Origin: Phytopythium helicoides
Taxonomy: Eukaryota > Oomycota > Peronosporomycetes > Pythiales > Pythiaceae
Length of the DNA: 64,000 nt
Reading direction: 5' to 3'
NCBI GenBank assembly: GCA_024867545.1
Contig: JANFNE010000041.1
Coordinates: forward strand, 371,996 to 435,995
This document shows positions 1 through 10,523 of this stretch, in pieces (the stretch's first letter is position 1; each line of letters begins with the position of its first letter). A model generated the notes under the pieces. The model saw only the letters and a list, made by a program, of their open reading frames with translations. It was not told the origin of the DNA and ran no database searches. The translations under genes were made by a program, and so were the position numbers.

Positions 1-689
1 GCTCTCGCAAATGCGCTACAGGTATTTTCAATACTTCCACGAACCATTTTCACATGTTAGCTCTTCTCCTGACAAATCTGTATTGATGATGACCCAGGCG
101 TGGGAAGATGGGAATGATGATTACTCGATCCAAGACGACACAAGCGTGCCCTCATCTGGCGAGCATGAGGCTTACCGGCCAATGATTGAGGATGACGAGC
201 CTCCAGTATCGGGTGGAGCTCCTCGCGGACGCAGTAAGTGATCCATTGTTTTGTATTCATTACTACCACTTGCTCACATGCACGCCTTGGTTGAAAAATC
301 CACAAGACATGGATACTGTTTGCAACTGGCTGAAGTTGTTCAAGATGGAGGAGTACACTGCAAACTTCGAGAAGGACGGCTTCGATACGCTGCGTGGCGT
401 AGCGACGATTGACGAGAACGACTTGATCGACATGGATGTCAAAAAGGGTCATCGTCGTGTTGTGCTATCGCACATCGAGGAGTTGCGGAATCAGCTCGCG
501 CTGCTCGATGAAAGCACGCAGAAATCCGGACAAGAGCCGTATGCGTCGCCGACCCTCGTTATGCTCCCGCAGCTAACAAAGCAGCCTTCGTTGTCAAGCT
601 TGACTGGAGCTGGTGGGGTTGAAGGAGCACCTCGAACAGAGCGGCGCGGGTCGATTACTGGCACGATCGGGCTACCGCTCGAGTGCTAG
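1..689 (+). CDS. SAM-domain protein, C-terminal part (5' end outside the window)
   Basis: The reading frame is open from the first bases of the window, so the start lies upstream. Two exons are visible: up to 233, then 307-689. The intron 234-306 begins GTAAGT and ends AAG, and joins the frames exactly through a split Asn codon. Exon 1 encodes an acidic, Ser-rich linker. Exon 2 begins with a sterile alpha motif domain of about 65 residues (starts MDTVCNWLKLFKMEEYTANF, with the typical later Gly-His-Arg helix), followed by a Ser/Pro-rich tail. SAM domains mediate homo- or hetero-oligomerisation or RNA binding. Which enzyme or scaffold carries it cannot be said without the missing N-terminus. 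Its 3' end converges on the next gene. Confidence 0.7.
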
Positions 690-1096
690 CTACGGCGGTG
701 GGGAGCAGTTCTGGGAGCGTATGAGGCAGCGGAGCGTCTACAGATAGCTTGGATGTCTTGCGTGCCGCCTCTGCGTCATGTTGATGTGGTGGCGGTCTCG
801 TCGTTCACGAGTGTGTCATTAACTTTATGGGCAATGTAGACGAATAGGACCAGACAAGAGGAATCCGCGGGTATAGTCTACTTTATGGGAGGAATTCGAG
901 AGGATGGAGCAATGCAGTGGAAAAACGCTTGTAGCGTCCGTGTCCGTTGGTGTTTTATCGGGTTGATTTGTCGGCGAACGGACTGCAGCCGGCCATGGTG
1001 CAGTAGGTGTCGGCAAACTTAGTTACATCGCAGCTTTGGCGGCAGACAGACCATAAGTGAGAGAGCTGCTTGATGAAAAGCGGAAAGTTTTCAAGT

Positions 1097-1652
1097 TCAC
1101 CTGCCACGACCCTTAAACATGCGTTGATGCATATCCGCGCGCATGCCGGACGCAGCCATCGAGTGAAGCCAGCTATCAAACAAAGCACGGTCATACCAGC
1201 GCATGATGACTTCTTTTCAGACACAGGTCTTACCCGATGCGTTGGGCCTCGGTTGCTGGAAGACTGTGCTTTTCGTAGGGTTTCTTGCTGATCTCTCGAA
1301 TTTTTGCCTCTGTCAGTGGTCAAGTTAGTTAGATTGAGAGCCGAATAAAGTCCAAAACAAGCCAAGTTCCTGTACCCAGAGCTTCAGTCTCCTTGTCGAC
1401 TTCCATTTTGCCGAAATCAGCTGGGTGTGTTAGCGTCGGCTTTTGGGTGATGGCACTGACTACAAAAAAAAGGTTTCAGGTGCTACTCGACTTTTTTACT
1501 TCTGCTTTGCACGTACGAGTCCTCGGGTTGAGTTGGAACGGCGTCAGCGCGCTCTCCGACTCGTACTCCTTCTTGAGATGCTCTCGCCAGATCTGGTTGC
1601 GTGCCACTTCATCAATCTTCGATGCCATCGACTCGCGCTTCTTATCAGCCAT
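1097..1652 (-). CDS. CFAP144: CFAP144/FAM183-like ciliary microtubule inner protein, four exons
   Basis: I assembled this from four short exons: 1652-1517, 1459-1376, 1309-1234 and 1172-1097. All three introns are GT-AG and all joins keep frame, giving 123 residues. The protein starts MADKKRESMASKIDEVARNQ and contains IWREHLKKEYESE, a LNPRTLSAITQKPTLTHP block, a KPYEKHSLPATEAQRIGW block and a basic C-terminus. Size and block order (a helix, NPR...T.KP, then a T/A-E-x-Q-x-x-GW box) resemble FAM183/CFAP144, a small protein inside flagellar doublet microtubules. In an oomycete it would act in the zoospore flagellum. The family assignment is from memory of the motif pattern; the exon structure itself is well supported because every junction is in frame. 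Confidence 0.68.
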
Positions 1653-1824
1653 TGTGAGTGCAGCGGAGCGGGAGAACGAAGGTTTGAAAAGTTTGACACA
1701 GTTGCTTGGTGAAAGCAAGCACGCCGCTATTTTCACATCTTTGTTTTCAGGTTGCTATTGATAGCCGCTGGCTGACCAGTATCTCTTCAACTGTGCATCT
1801 CCAAGACACAAACATGAAAAAGAG

Positions 1825-1830
1825 TTTATT
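1825..1830 (-). terminator. Polyadenylation signal AATAAA after the TBC1D23-like gene
   Basis: Plus-strand TTTATT reads AATAAA on the minus strand, about 40 bp beyond the stop codon at 1868. Confidence 0.55.
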
Positions 1831-1867
1831 GTTTATGTAAGCGGTGTTTTCTGTCGATCAATGCAAC

Positions 1868-4800
1868 TTACATCTTGTCCATTGCGCTTTTGATCGCTCG
1901 GATGAATTCATCACGCTGCTGCACTTCGTAAGCGTTGCGCTTCTCAATGCACTCGGCTCGACCTTCAGGCTGCCACTTGTAGTAGATCGTGACCATGAGC
2001 GCGTTCTTCTTGAGGCACGTCATTCGAGCGAGATGCGCGAGTGGGTGGCACGATTTGACAAGATACACGTCGTCAGCGTTTCGTTCGGCCTTCAGAACGA
2101 CAAGGTGGTTTTCCATGAGCACAAGACGGCGAGGAAGCATGACGATTTTTGGCTCGGCAGTCTGGCCGCCAGGTGCCGTCACTCTCTTCTTCTTGTACCC
2201 CGAGAAGAAGGGACTTTCTACACAGGGAAGCATTTGAGTGCGGCTGACACGCATCCCTTTGCGCAAGTCAGAAACGTGGTCTTTGACCACAGAGTGTAGC
2301 ACAAAGGTAGAATCTGCAGCCGAAGCCTCGCCTTGGAACGAGCCATTTCGAGCACCTGATGGCGATAAAGATGCAGTTCGGGCATCACTGCCACCAACAA
2401 AGTCGTCTTGCTCCTCCTCTTCGTCATCATCGATGGTGAAAACCTCCTCTTCAGACGGTTGACCACGATCCACGCTACTGGAAGGTACTGGAACACCCCT
2501 TGCTACTGCCACTCCTGGCGAAGTAGTAGAGCTCGGTCGTGATGCATGTGTAGTTGGTTTTGCTGCTGTTGGGTGAGTTGGAGGAGTTGAGAAAGAGAGT
2601 CGAGTTTTCGCGGTGGCTGCTTGCTCAGCTTTGCGAATCATATCAATACTCTCGGACCCAATGTGGGCAAGTGAGTTTCGCAACTTGCTCAAGCCACCAA
2701 TTCCAAGTGCAACTCCTGGACTCCCAGCTGTCGGCGACGTTGCATTAGCCCCGTTAGGGGAGGAAGTTGCGGTTTCCCCTGATGCCGATTTCTTCATAAG
2801 CCATTTCGTGCTTTCCTTGAGTGAGTCTGCTGGGTTCATCAGCGTTTTGCCGCCGGTTTTCAGCGCGCCAGCGAACGAAGACAGGTATTTCGGAGACGGG
2901 GACGACGTTGATGCATGCGAATCGAAAAGAGCTTTAGCGTCGAGCCCGCCGGATGCGGTCCTCGCTATCTTTGCAGCAGACGATGATCGCGAACTTCCAC
3001 TTCGATCATCGATGCTTGATCCTAAGGTTGATGAACCACCAATGTGCTCGCTCACTTGCTTTTCACCAAGTGACTCTGTTTTTCCGCTCTTTGTCCGAGC
3101 TGCGTCTTGGAGGACAGCGATACGCTCCGAGTGCGCGCACATTGCGCAGTGCGTTGCGTCGTGGTCAACAAGGTCAGCAGTGGAAAACTCACTAGATCGG
3201 CGCAAGAGGGAGTGAGTAGAGGCAAAGCCTCCATCAAGCACACTCACTTTGGAAAATCCCCGGGATGTAAGAAGCTCGACAGCTGCATGAATACGCCTCT
3301 GGTCTCGTGCCAGAGCCTCGAGGAATGCCTCGTTAAACGTAAACAGAGCTTTCTTGTCTCCAAACTGAATGTGTTGAAGCTGCTGGTACTCTTGGTACTG
3401 CGCTTCTTGCAGCTGCCGAAGCTCGAGGGCGACCTGCGTGAAACCCGACCCCATGACAGCAAAGTGTGCAGAGTGCTTCAACGTTGTAAGCTGCTCCATC
3501 GTAGCAGGGTCTTCGTTGTCCGGATCCAATCGGAATGCCGTTGGAATATGCCCATCTTCAGGCTCAGCCCGGCAATCGATAACAAAGAATCGAAGCTTGG
3601 GGGATGAAGGCGGCGAAGGTGATGACTGAAAACTTCGAAATACATGAGGGATCACGTCCTCAGTAGTTAAAGCTATCGCTCGAGGAAGCACTGCGAGGGC
3701 TTGAGCATGCAGGAAAAAGAGTTCCTGAGCGGATTGTCCTGGAATGGCGTCCTCGATTTTGAGAAGTCCAAGCGTAAGAGGCTTCATAGGAACGATCGTA
3801 AGCAGTTTCGATGGCATGTCAATCATAGCGGATGACAGCTCCTTGACACCATTTGCCGACGCCGTCAAGAGCGAGCTCATTGCATTGAGCCCATTAAGAC
3901 CAGAGCTAGATGGAGTCGGAACAGGACTCTTGCTGTCGGCAACCTCGCTCACTGGCTCGATCATCCCATTTACAGCGTCGCAAATACGAGCGAGAAAGCT
4001 GGGTGGAGTGGTTTGAACAAGACATTTCACCCCAGAGACAAGCGTGTCACTTTTGTCTTGAAGCATCTCAATCAAAGTCGATGTCAGACAATGGTGAAGC
4101 TGCTCGCCCTCCATGCGCATCAATGACTTTTCGGCACGCATGAGAAGATGGATCACGATTAAGCTGCCGATATGTTGATGTGGAGAGCTACCCAATGCGG
4201 TGTCTAGGAGTAGACAACTGTCCCATACTTTCAGGAGATAATCGAAGTCTGAGCTGTGACGCTCGGACTCGAAGAATGAGCCAAGCCAAGTATCGGGAAT
4301 GGCACCACAGTCTTCAATATTTTGGTCACGACGAACGGCATTCGGCCAACTAGGAAAGTGTTGCTCTAAATGTCGAGCAAGCGTTGGTGAGTGATACAGT
4401 AGCAAAGGCTTCAGTAGCACACGCCGTGCATTTGCAATACGTGACAGTCTCGCCGACGACGGTTCTTCATGGTTACCAGTTGTTGGCCGGGATAAGTGCG
4501 GCAGCAACCGGGTACAGACACCTCGGAGTACATCAACAAGCTCCAGACGCAGTGGATCGCTTCCTCCAGCTGCTAGTAGGGGTGCGAATGTGAGCACCAG
4601 ACCCGGAGAGTAGTCGACACGAAGGCTCTTGCACAAGTGTGTGATAAGAATCTCAGTGTTATCGAGGAATAGAAGATGCGCGCCGTCCATTTCATCACTT
4701 TCAGCTGCCGCTTCTATCGACTCGCGATGAATGCTGCTGGTAAAAATTGCAGCACACAGCGATTCAACTTCCTTACGAAGTATCGCCTGACTCGGGAGAT

Positions 4801-5996
4801 CCAGTGATGTAGTTTGTAGAGCGTACATGGATAGGGACTCGCCGGTGACAGGAATCTGGATGAAAAAGAGATGTGTGAATAGGAGAGTTTGTTCCCGCTT
4901 GTACGTGAAACGTGCTTCTTACCTGTATGCAGTGCTTCCAGAGTGATACACGGCTAGCTGTAGGGACAGTTCCGGTTTCGAGATAAGCGCGAAGGAGTGC
5001 GGGGGCATCTGAATCAAATGCATCTCAATGGGGTAAGGATCTAGTCCAGGCAATATCGCAAGCAAAGGCGAACGCACCGATACTTTCATGTGTGTGGGAG
5101 TGGGATTGGCTTTTGATAGCCAGTGACGAGCTGCTTGCTTCACGCGAGCTAGCTTGCTGCTTTCGGTTAGCATTCTGCACAATTTTCTCGAGGAAATCAT
5201 CATCATCGTCATCATCCAGGCTAATCTCTGCACTTGCTGCCGCCGCCGCCGCTTCCAACATCTTTTGATCTACACTTGGGGTAGCTATCATTTGCGGCGC
5301 AGCAACGCATTCATGGGCTTCATCGATTGTGTGGACTACAGTCGGGATTGGATCATCCAGTGAAACAGTGTCAAACTCGGCAGCTCCCGTCGGACATAGA
5401 TCAATTGGCACAGAAGAAGCCACTCTAGCAGGTTCTACTGGAGCTTCGCCTTCCACCGGCACGGAATCAAGAGAGATATCGTCAAACGGAGCAGGCTCCA
5501 TGATCATAGTTTCCAGAGGGATAGATTCCATTGGTGGAGACATCGACTCTTGCTTTTTAGGAAGCTCGCTTATCGTTTGCGCAGTCATCGGAGCCACAGG
5601 TGCAGATGCATGCTCATCGTCGTCGTCGACACTGAACGAGTCGGTCACCGCTCCACTTGAATGCTCTACTTGAATCGGCGGAGGTGGCATCGTGGCTGAA
5701 AATGGAGATGGAGTTGGAGCTGGTGCAGACGGTTTAGGTGCATCATCTAGCCAAGACAGGAAGTCATCCTGAGCACCTTGTGCTCCGTCATCGCCCGTAG
5801 CGGTCGGAGCAATATCTGGGGGAGCGAAAGGCACTGGTGTTGGTACCGTCTGGGTCTTCTCCACTGATGGTTTGCTCGTATCACGAGGAGCTGGGTCACC
5901 AAAGATGCTGTCGTCGTCAAAGTCAGCCGTCAGCGAGGGTGTCGCGTGCTGGTCCTCTTTCAAGTCGCCGAAGATCTCATCAAAGTCGGATGCCAT
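1868..5996 (-). CDS. TBC1D23: TBC1D23-like TBC/rhodanese protein of endosome-to-Golgi traffic
   Basis: There are three exons: 5996-5078, 5008-4923 and 4855-1868. The introns start GTGCGT and GTAAGA, and the joins are in frame, giving about 1330 residues. Domains in order: an acidic low-complexity N-terminal extension (1-306) with IFGDL/IFGDP motifs and an Asp run; a TBC domain from about residue 307 (LRAYLETGTVPTASRVSLWK opens it) to about 640; a rhodanese-like domain from about 755 (FFVIDCRAEPEDGHIPTAF); a Ser-rich linker; and a PH-like C-terminal domain. TBC, then rhodanese, then a C-terminal PH-like domain is the TBC1D23 architecture. That family bridges golgin-captured vesicles to the WASH complex and is thought to lack Rab-GAP activity. 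The animal protein has about 700 residues, so the N-terminal extension is the odd feature. Confidence 0.85.
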
Positions 5997-6379
5997 CGCG
6001 TCAAACTTGACTAGCCGCTACCACTTCAAGCCGGCAACGCAGGCAAATGGAGAGTCGCGCTTTGTGCAGCAGGCTCGAGCTATTTTACCAGTGTCCGTTT
6101 CTTCGTGCAGCTTTTACAAACCGAGAAACGGACAATCGGCTCCCAACTGCCAGCGGAGGAAAAGAGAAAAATGGCGGAGAGCAGACCAATAACAGCATGA
6201 AGCACGAAATACCATAGTTTACCAATGAGTGAACGCTACGCTGCGCCAGCCTGCCGTGTGAGAGAGACTCGCGGGAGGCGAGCGACCCAAGCGAATAAGG
6301 AGCGCGTATCTACACTGGGGGCGCGCGCTCGAACCCTTTCACCCCTGTGGGGATGCTTCGCTGCCCCATGACGAAGCAC
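5997..6379. other. Intergenic: promoter side of the TBC1D23-like gene, 3' side of the UBL membrane gene
   Basis: This is 383 bp between two minus-strand genes. It must hold the promoter of the TBC1D23-like gene and the 3' UTR of the gene at 6380. I see no further reading frame or clear motif in it. Confidence 0.5.
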
Positions 6380-7777
6380 TTATACCACTTCGGGCAGATG
6401 CACGGGTGGTATGGCGTTCATGGCGGCGGCCGCGAACGACTGGTTGTAGATGGCGACTTCTCGCACATGCAGGTACGAGTGCCGAATGGCGACGAGCCAC
6501 ATGATGACGAGCATGATGATCTGGAAGATGTTGGCCGACACAATGTCGTCCTTCGTGGGTCCCTGTCCGCCGTACGGGTATTGAATGCGCTCGGTTGGGA
6601 AGTCCGAGTTGGAGATCTGGACAGTAATGTAGATTTGCTCGGCCAAAGTCATGATCGCGAGCCAGATGAGACCACGGAAGTAGAACCGGATAGGCCGAAT
6701 GTCGGTATCGTGGGCGGCCTTGAAGCCCACGCAGCCAACATAGACGCCAAAACCGTGGATCAGCATCTCAATGCCACCCACGAGTGGGTCCGGGTTGTAG
6801 TACTGCGGGTAGTCTTCGTAGCGATCCGGCTGGTTGCCGTTCTCGTTTCCCTCTGCGTTCTGCTGGCTTCGCATTTGCTGATCATTGGCGAGCAGAGCGA
6901 ACTGGCCCATGACCTTCATCGTGTAGATTATGAGCAAAAACGAGCTCCACAGCTTGACGCGGCGCGCGCAGTTGCCCAGCGGCGAGTCGAGCATGAGCGG
7001 GTCGATGCGCCTGGCAGAGTCGGACGGGAAGACTGCAGAGGACACGGTTTCTCCGTTCAGGTGCACGATGGTCATGCCTGAGCCGTCTTCAAGCCGAGCG
7101 GTCGCGGAGCTGCCATTTGCGTTGAGCTCTGCGCTCAGGATCTCCGGGTCGGGCGTCGGCGCCGCTCGCACAAACAGATGCACTGTGTGTCCATCCTCGA
7201 CCTTGTAGTCTGCGAGACAGGACTCGTCTTCGAGCACGCGGCCACGGTAGATGAGTCGCTGCTGCGCCACTGGCACCTCGGTGCACTCCAGCACCTTGCT
7301 CTTGACGAGCGCGACGGTGGCGTCCAGGCGGCACGAGATGTTGAAGAACTTGCCGTTCAGGTCGAGGATGCGCACGTGGATGGCGCCGTCCTCCAGCTCT
7401 TCGTCGCCCTCGGCGGTCTTCTCTCCGTCCGACTCCTCCGGCGACTCTTTCTCCTTGCTCGGCTCCCCGCCCTTCTCCCCCTCCTCCTGCTTCTCCGCGG
7501 GTAGCTGCTGGTTGTTGGCCGCGCGCTTCTCCTCCTGCTCAGCCTCCCCGCGCGCCGCCACCTGCTGCGCCTCGTCCTCGTCCTCCAGCTCGCTGTCGCT
7601 CTCCATGATCGCTGAGCGGCCGCCGGCGCGCGCCGCGTCCTCCTGCGCGCCCTCCGCCGCCCCCGCGACCCGCGCGCGCTCGTCCTCGTCCTCCTGCGCG
7701 GCTGGCAGCGCCTCGTAGCGCCGTCCGCGCCGCGCGCCGTCGCCCGCGAGCGGGGATCCGCCCAGGAACCGCCCCAT
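6380..7777 (-). CDS. Ubiquitin-like domain multi-pass membrane protein (HERP/TMUB-like layout)
   Basis: This is a single-exon gene of 465 residues if the ATG at 7777 (MGRFLGGSPLAGDG) is used. The frame extends slightly upstream but without an ATG. The first 130 residues are Arg/Ala-rich, then very acidic. A ubiquitin-like domain follows (starts IHVRILDLNGKFFNISCRLD, includes QRLIYRGRVLEDE and ends DGHTVHLFVR). The C-terminal half has at least four hydrophobic segments, for example around FLLIIYTMKVMGQFALL and IIMLVIMWLVAIRHSYL. UBL followed by membrane segments recalls HERP and TMUB proteins, which work in ER-associated degradation, so an ER-membrane role is inferred. It is divergent from the Rpp38-like gene. 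Confidence 0.7.
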   Translation of the reverse strand: MGRFLGGSPLAGDGARRGRRYEALPAAQEDEDERARVAGAAEGAQEDAARAGGRSAIMESDSELEDEDEAQQVAARGEAEQEEKRAANNQQLPAEKQEEGEKGGEPSKEKESPEESDGEKTAEGDEELEDGAIHVRILDLNGKFFNISCRLDATVALVKSKVLECTEVPVAQQRLIYRGRVLEDESCLADYKVEDGHTVHLFVRAAPTPDPEILSAELNANGSSATARLEDGSGMTIVHLNGETVSSAVFPSDSARRIDPLMLDSPLGNCARRVKLWSSFLLIIYTMKVMGQFALLANDQQMRSQQNAEGNENGNQPDRYEDYPQYYNPDPLVGGIEMLIHGFGVYVGCVGFKAAHDTDIRPIRFYFRGLIWLAIMTLAEQIYITVQISNSDFPTERIQYPYGGQGPTKDDIVSANIFQIIMLVIMWLVAIRHSYLHVREVAIYNQSFAAAAMNAIPPVHLPEVV

Positions 7778-8198
7778 GCCGTCTGCCGCCTGTCTCCCTT
7801 TTCGCAAACTGCGCGATAGACAGCGCGGGTGGGACCGTGAAATGGCGCATTGCTATTGGGAGAAATCGAGAAAGAAAGAGATGCGATTGGACAGTAATCG
7901 AGAAAACCGGTATCTCATCGCCGCCGGAGCACCCTCCGGGTGAGGGAGCGGCGGCTGAGCAAAAGCCAGCCGCCTTCGAGACGCCGACGGGAGCCTCGCC
8001 CGCGAGTAAACACTCGTGTCGGTACCATCGCGTCAGCCGGCTGCAGCTGTACGCGACGCAGACCGCGACGGCGACGGGAAGCGTTCAGACCGGCGTCTCA
8101 ACCCAACGAACGACCAGCAAAACACCGCTGGAAACCGGTTCTCCATCGGTACTACGTACCCAGCCACCTCTTCCATCTGAACCAACCAGCAGCTCCTC
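7778..8198. promoter_or_regulatory. Divergent promoter region, UBL membrane gene and Rpp38-like gene
   Basis: This 421-bp gap lies between two divergent starts. It contains ATTGG boxes (gctATTGGgag near 7855 and gcgATTGGac near 7885). No conserved reading frame was recognised. Confidence 0.45.
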
Positions 8199-8834
8199 AT
8201 GATGAAGCGCAAGGAGCGTGTAGCGACGCAGTTCAACCGGCCCAAGGGCGACAAGCAGCCCGGCTCAGCGTCCGCGAAGACCCGGAGGCGGGCGGTGGAG
8301 GTGCGGCGTCCGTGGACCGCGCCGCAGTTCCAGGAGCTCAGCAAGGAGCAGCGCGAGATCGTGCTGGACCGCGTGGCAAAGGAGGTGGCGGCGCCGCTGC
8401 GTGCGCTGCCAGCGCTGCGGCCGCTCGTGGTTCGCGGGGCGAACGAGGTGACGCGCGCGCTTGGTCGAGGCGAGCTGGGCGTGGTCGTGCTGGCCAGCAA
8501 CCCGGACGCGCTGCTGTTTGGGCACGTCCCGCTGGCCTGCAGGCTGCGCAATGTGCCCATCTGCGTGCTGCACGCGTCCTCCAAGGCGCTCGGCAAGATC
8601 TTCGAGCTCAAGAGCCTGTCGGTGTTCGGCATCGTTGACCCGGCGCGCCGTGCCGCGCTGCAGGGAGAGCAGAAGGCGTCGGTGGAGCAGCAAGACAAGC
8701 TGGAGCCTCCAGAAGACGGGAAGGGCGGCGGCGCTGACTCTGAGACCGCCCAGACGGCTCTCACGCCCGAGCAGCAAGCCAGGCTCGTCAGCATCATGGA
8801 GTTCCTGCAGTCCAAGGCGAGCAAGAAGACATGA
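8199..8834 (+). CDS. RPP38: Rpp38-like L7Ae-family subunit of RNase P / RNase MRP
   Basis: This is a single-exon gene of 211 residues starting MMKRKERVATQFNRPKGDKQ. A basic N-terminus leads into an L7Ae/L30e-type RNA-binding fold: the stretch RGANEVTRALGRGELGVVVL matches the family's Gly-x-Asn-x-(V/C)-(T/S)-(R/K) signature, followed by DALLFGHVPLACRLRNVPIC and ALGKIF. The C-terminal 60 residues are polar. The order fits Rpp38/Pop3, the kink-turn-binding subunit of RNase P and RNase MRP, which process pre-tRNA and pre-rRNA. Another L7Ae paralogue (for example an NHP2-type protein) is possible, but those are shorter and lack the basic N-terminus. Confidence 0.72.
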   Translation: MMKRKERVATQFNRPKGDKQPGSASAKTRRRAVEVRRPWTAPQFQELSKEQREIVLDRVAKEVAAPLRALPALRPLVVRGANEVTRALGRGELGVVVLASNPDALLFGHVPLACRLRNVPICVLHASSKALGKIFELKSLSVFGIVDPARRAALQGEQKASVEQQDKLEPPEDGKGGGADSETAQTALTPEQQARLVSIMEFLQSKASKKT

Positions 8835-8852
8835 GGCGGCCATCCCTCCGTA

Positions 8853-8861
8853 GCTCATTCC
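8853..8861 (+). promoter_or_regulatory. Oomycete initiator-like element (GCTCATTCC)
   Basis: GCTCATTCC matches the oomycete initiator consensus GCTCATTYY. It lies 43 bp upstream of the ATG at 8904 and 118 bp upstream of the ATG at 8979, so a transcript starting here would contain both candidate start codons of the next gene. Confidence 0.5.
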
Positions 8862-8903
8862 GCCCCGTACGTTCAGCGTAAACTGCCCTCGACAGCGCTT
8901 CCA

Positions 8904-10441
8904 ATGTATACACTATTCTCAATAAGACACTTGTATCCGACCTGGCCTCGCCCGCCAGTCAAACTCGCTTTGGACGCCATGGCGCTGCGCAAGGTGCTGG
9001 TGGTCGTGGGGACCACAGGCGCCGGCAAGACGAAGCTGTCGATCGCGCTGGCCAAGGCCGTGGGCGGCGAGGTGGTCAACTCGGACGCCATGCAGATGTA
9101 CCGCGGGCTGGACGTGGCCACAGCCAAGGCGACGCTCGAGGAGCGCGACGGCGTGCCCCACCACCTGCTGGACGTCGTCGACCCGAGCGCGCGCTGCGAC
9201 GTGCTCGAGTTTAAGCGCCGCGCGCTCGCGGCCGTCGACGACATCCTGGCGCGCGGCAAGGTGCCCATCATCGTCGGCGGCACCATGTACTACACGCAGG
9301 CGGTGCTCTGGCACTCGCAGCTGCTGGACGACGTGCCCACGCAGGCGCCAGAGCTCCAGCAACAGCTCGAGGTAGGCTGGATCTTGCCATCATTCCGGGA
9401 TCGAACGCTGCTAATCCTCGCGTGTAGGAGGACTTGACGCCGGCCGAGTTGTTCGCCAGGCTGCAGGAAGTGGACCCTGTCATGGCGCGCCGCCTGCATG
9501 TCAACAACGTGCGCAAGGTGCAGCGCAGCCTACAAGTCTTCTACCAGACGGGAGTGCCGCACAGCGAGCTGCTGGAGCGTCAGGAACGCGAGCAGCGCAA
9601 TTCGGAACGCTACTTTGATGCTTGTGCTTTCTGGGTCAACGCCAGTAAACCGGTCCTGGCAGAGCGGCTCGAGAAGCGCGTCGAAAACATGCTCGCGTCG
9701 GGCTTGGTCGAGGAGATCAAGTCACTGCGGGCTTATGTTCAAGCGAATCCGCCTCCGAGAGTCAATGGAGTGGATAGCGATGAAGAGGGCGATGCCTCTG
9801 TTGGAATCCTGCAAGCCATTGGGTACAAAGAGTTTCAGCCCTATTTCGATGCTATTGAAGCGAGCGAAGGTGACCCGGACTCCGAGAAATTGGACGCCAT
9901 CCTCCGCGACTGCGTTGAGCAGCTCAATGTTGCAACACGCCAGTATGCACGCCGACAGCTCTCGTGGATCCGCAACAAGTTCGTGACCAAGAATATTCCA
10001 GTGTACGAGGTGGACAGCAGCGACGTTTCTCAATGGGACGAGCGTGTGGCACGCCCGGCTACTGAGATCGCCCGCTTGTTCCTCGCTGGAGAGCCGATCT
10101 CACCAAAGTATATTTCGTACCAGGAGAGCCACCCTGAAGCATCGCGTGGTCGTTCACTGGAGGCAAAATTTGTCGAAAACGTGTGCGAGATTTGTGGCGG
10201 TAGGCAGTTTCTCGGAGAAAAGCAGTGGCAAGAGCACCTGTCGTCAAAAGGACACAAGTATCACGTCAAACGGGTCGAGATGGAAAAGGCGGGCATTACC
10301 AAACCTCGCAAGAATCGACGATCGGCCAATCCAGTTGTTGACGCCGTCGATGGACAGTCCTCTCCTAACGATCAGCCAACAACTAAGCAAATTAGCACAG
10401 GTGAGAACTCTCCAAAGAGACACAAAACAGAACAAGAATAA
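8904..10441 (+). CDS. TRIT1: tRNA dimethylallyltransferase (MOD5/TRIT1 family) with C2H2 zinc finger
   Basis: There are two exons, 8904-9371 and 9428-10441. The 56-bp intron runs GTAGGC to TAG and the join is in frame. The enzyme transfers a dimethylallyl group to A37 of tRNAs reading UNN codons. Motifs include the P-loop GTTGAGKTKLSIALA, the substrate motif NSDAMQMYRGLDVATAK, GVPHHLLDVVDP, and PIIVGGTMYYTQAV. Near the C-terminus a matrin-type zinc finger (CEICGGRQFLGEKQWQEHLS...H) is present, as in eukaryotic homologues, followed by a basic tail. Two in-frame ATGs, 8904 and 8979, give 493 or 468 residues. The extra 25 residues contain no acidic residue before the last few and could be a mitochondrial presequence, as in yeast MOD5. 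It converges on the helicase gene 82 bp away. Confidence 0.93.
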
Positions 10442-10523
10442 GGAGGATGAAGGGTGTTCCATCATTATCGAATCAACTAGAAATCTTTACACGTGGTGCT
10501 TGCATTGTGAAGACCACATATCT

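Noticed and set aside
6347..7081. Plus-strand frame of 244 codons over the ubiquitin-like membrane gene
   Set aside because: Antisense shadow; the minus strand shows a UBL domain and membrane helices.
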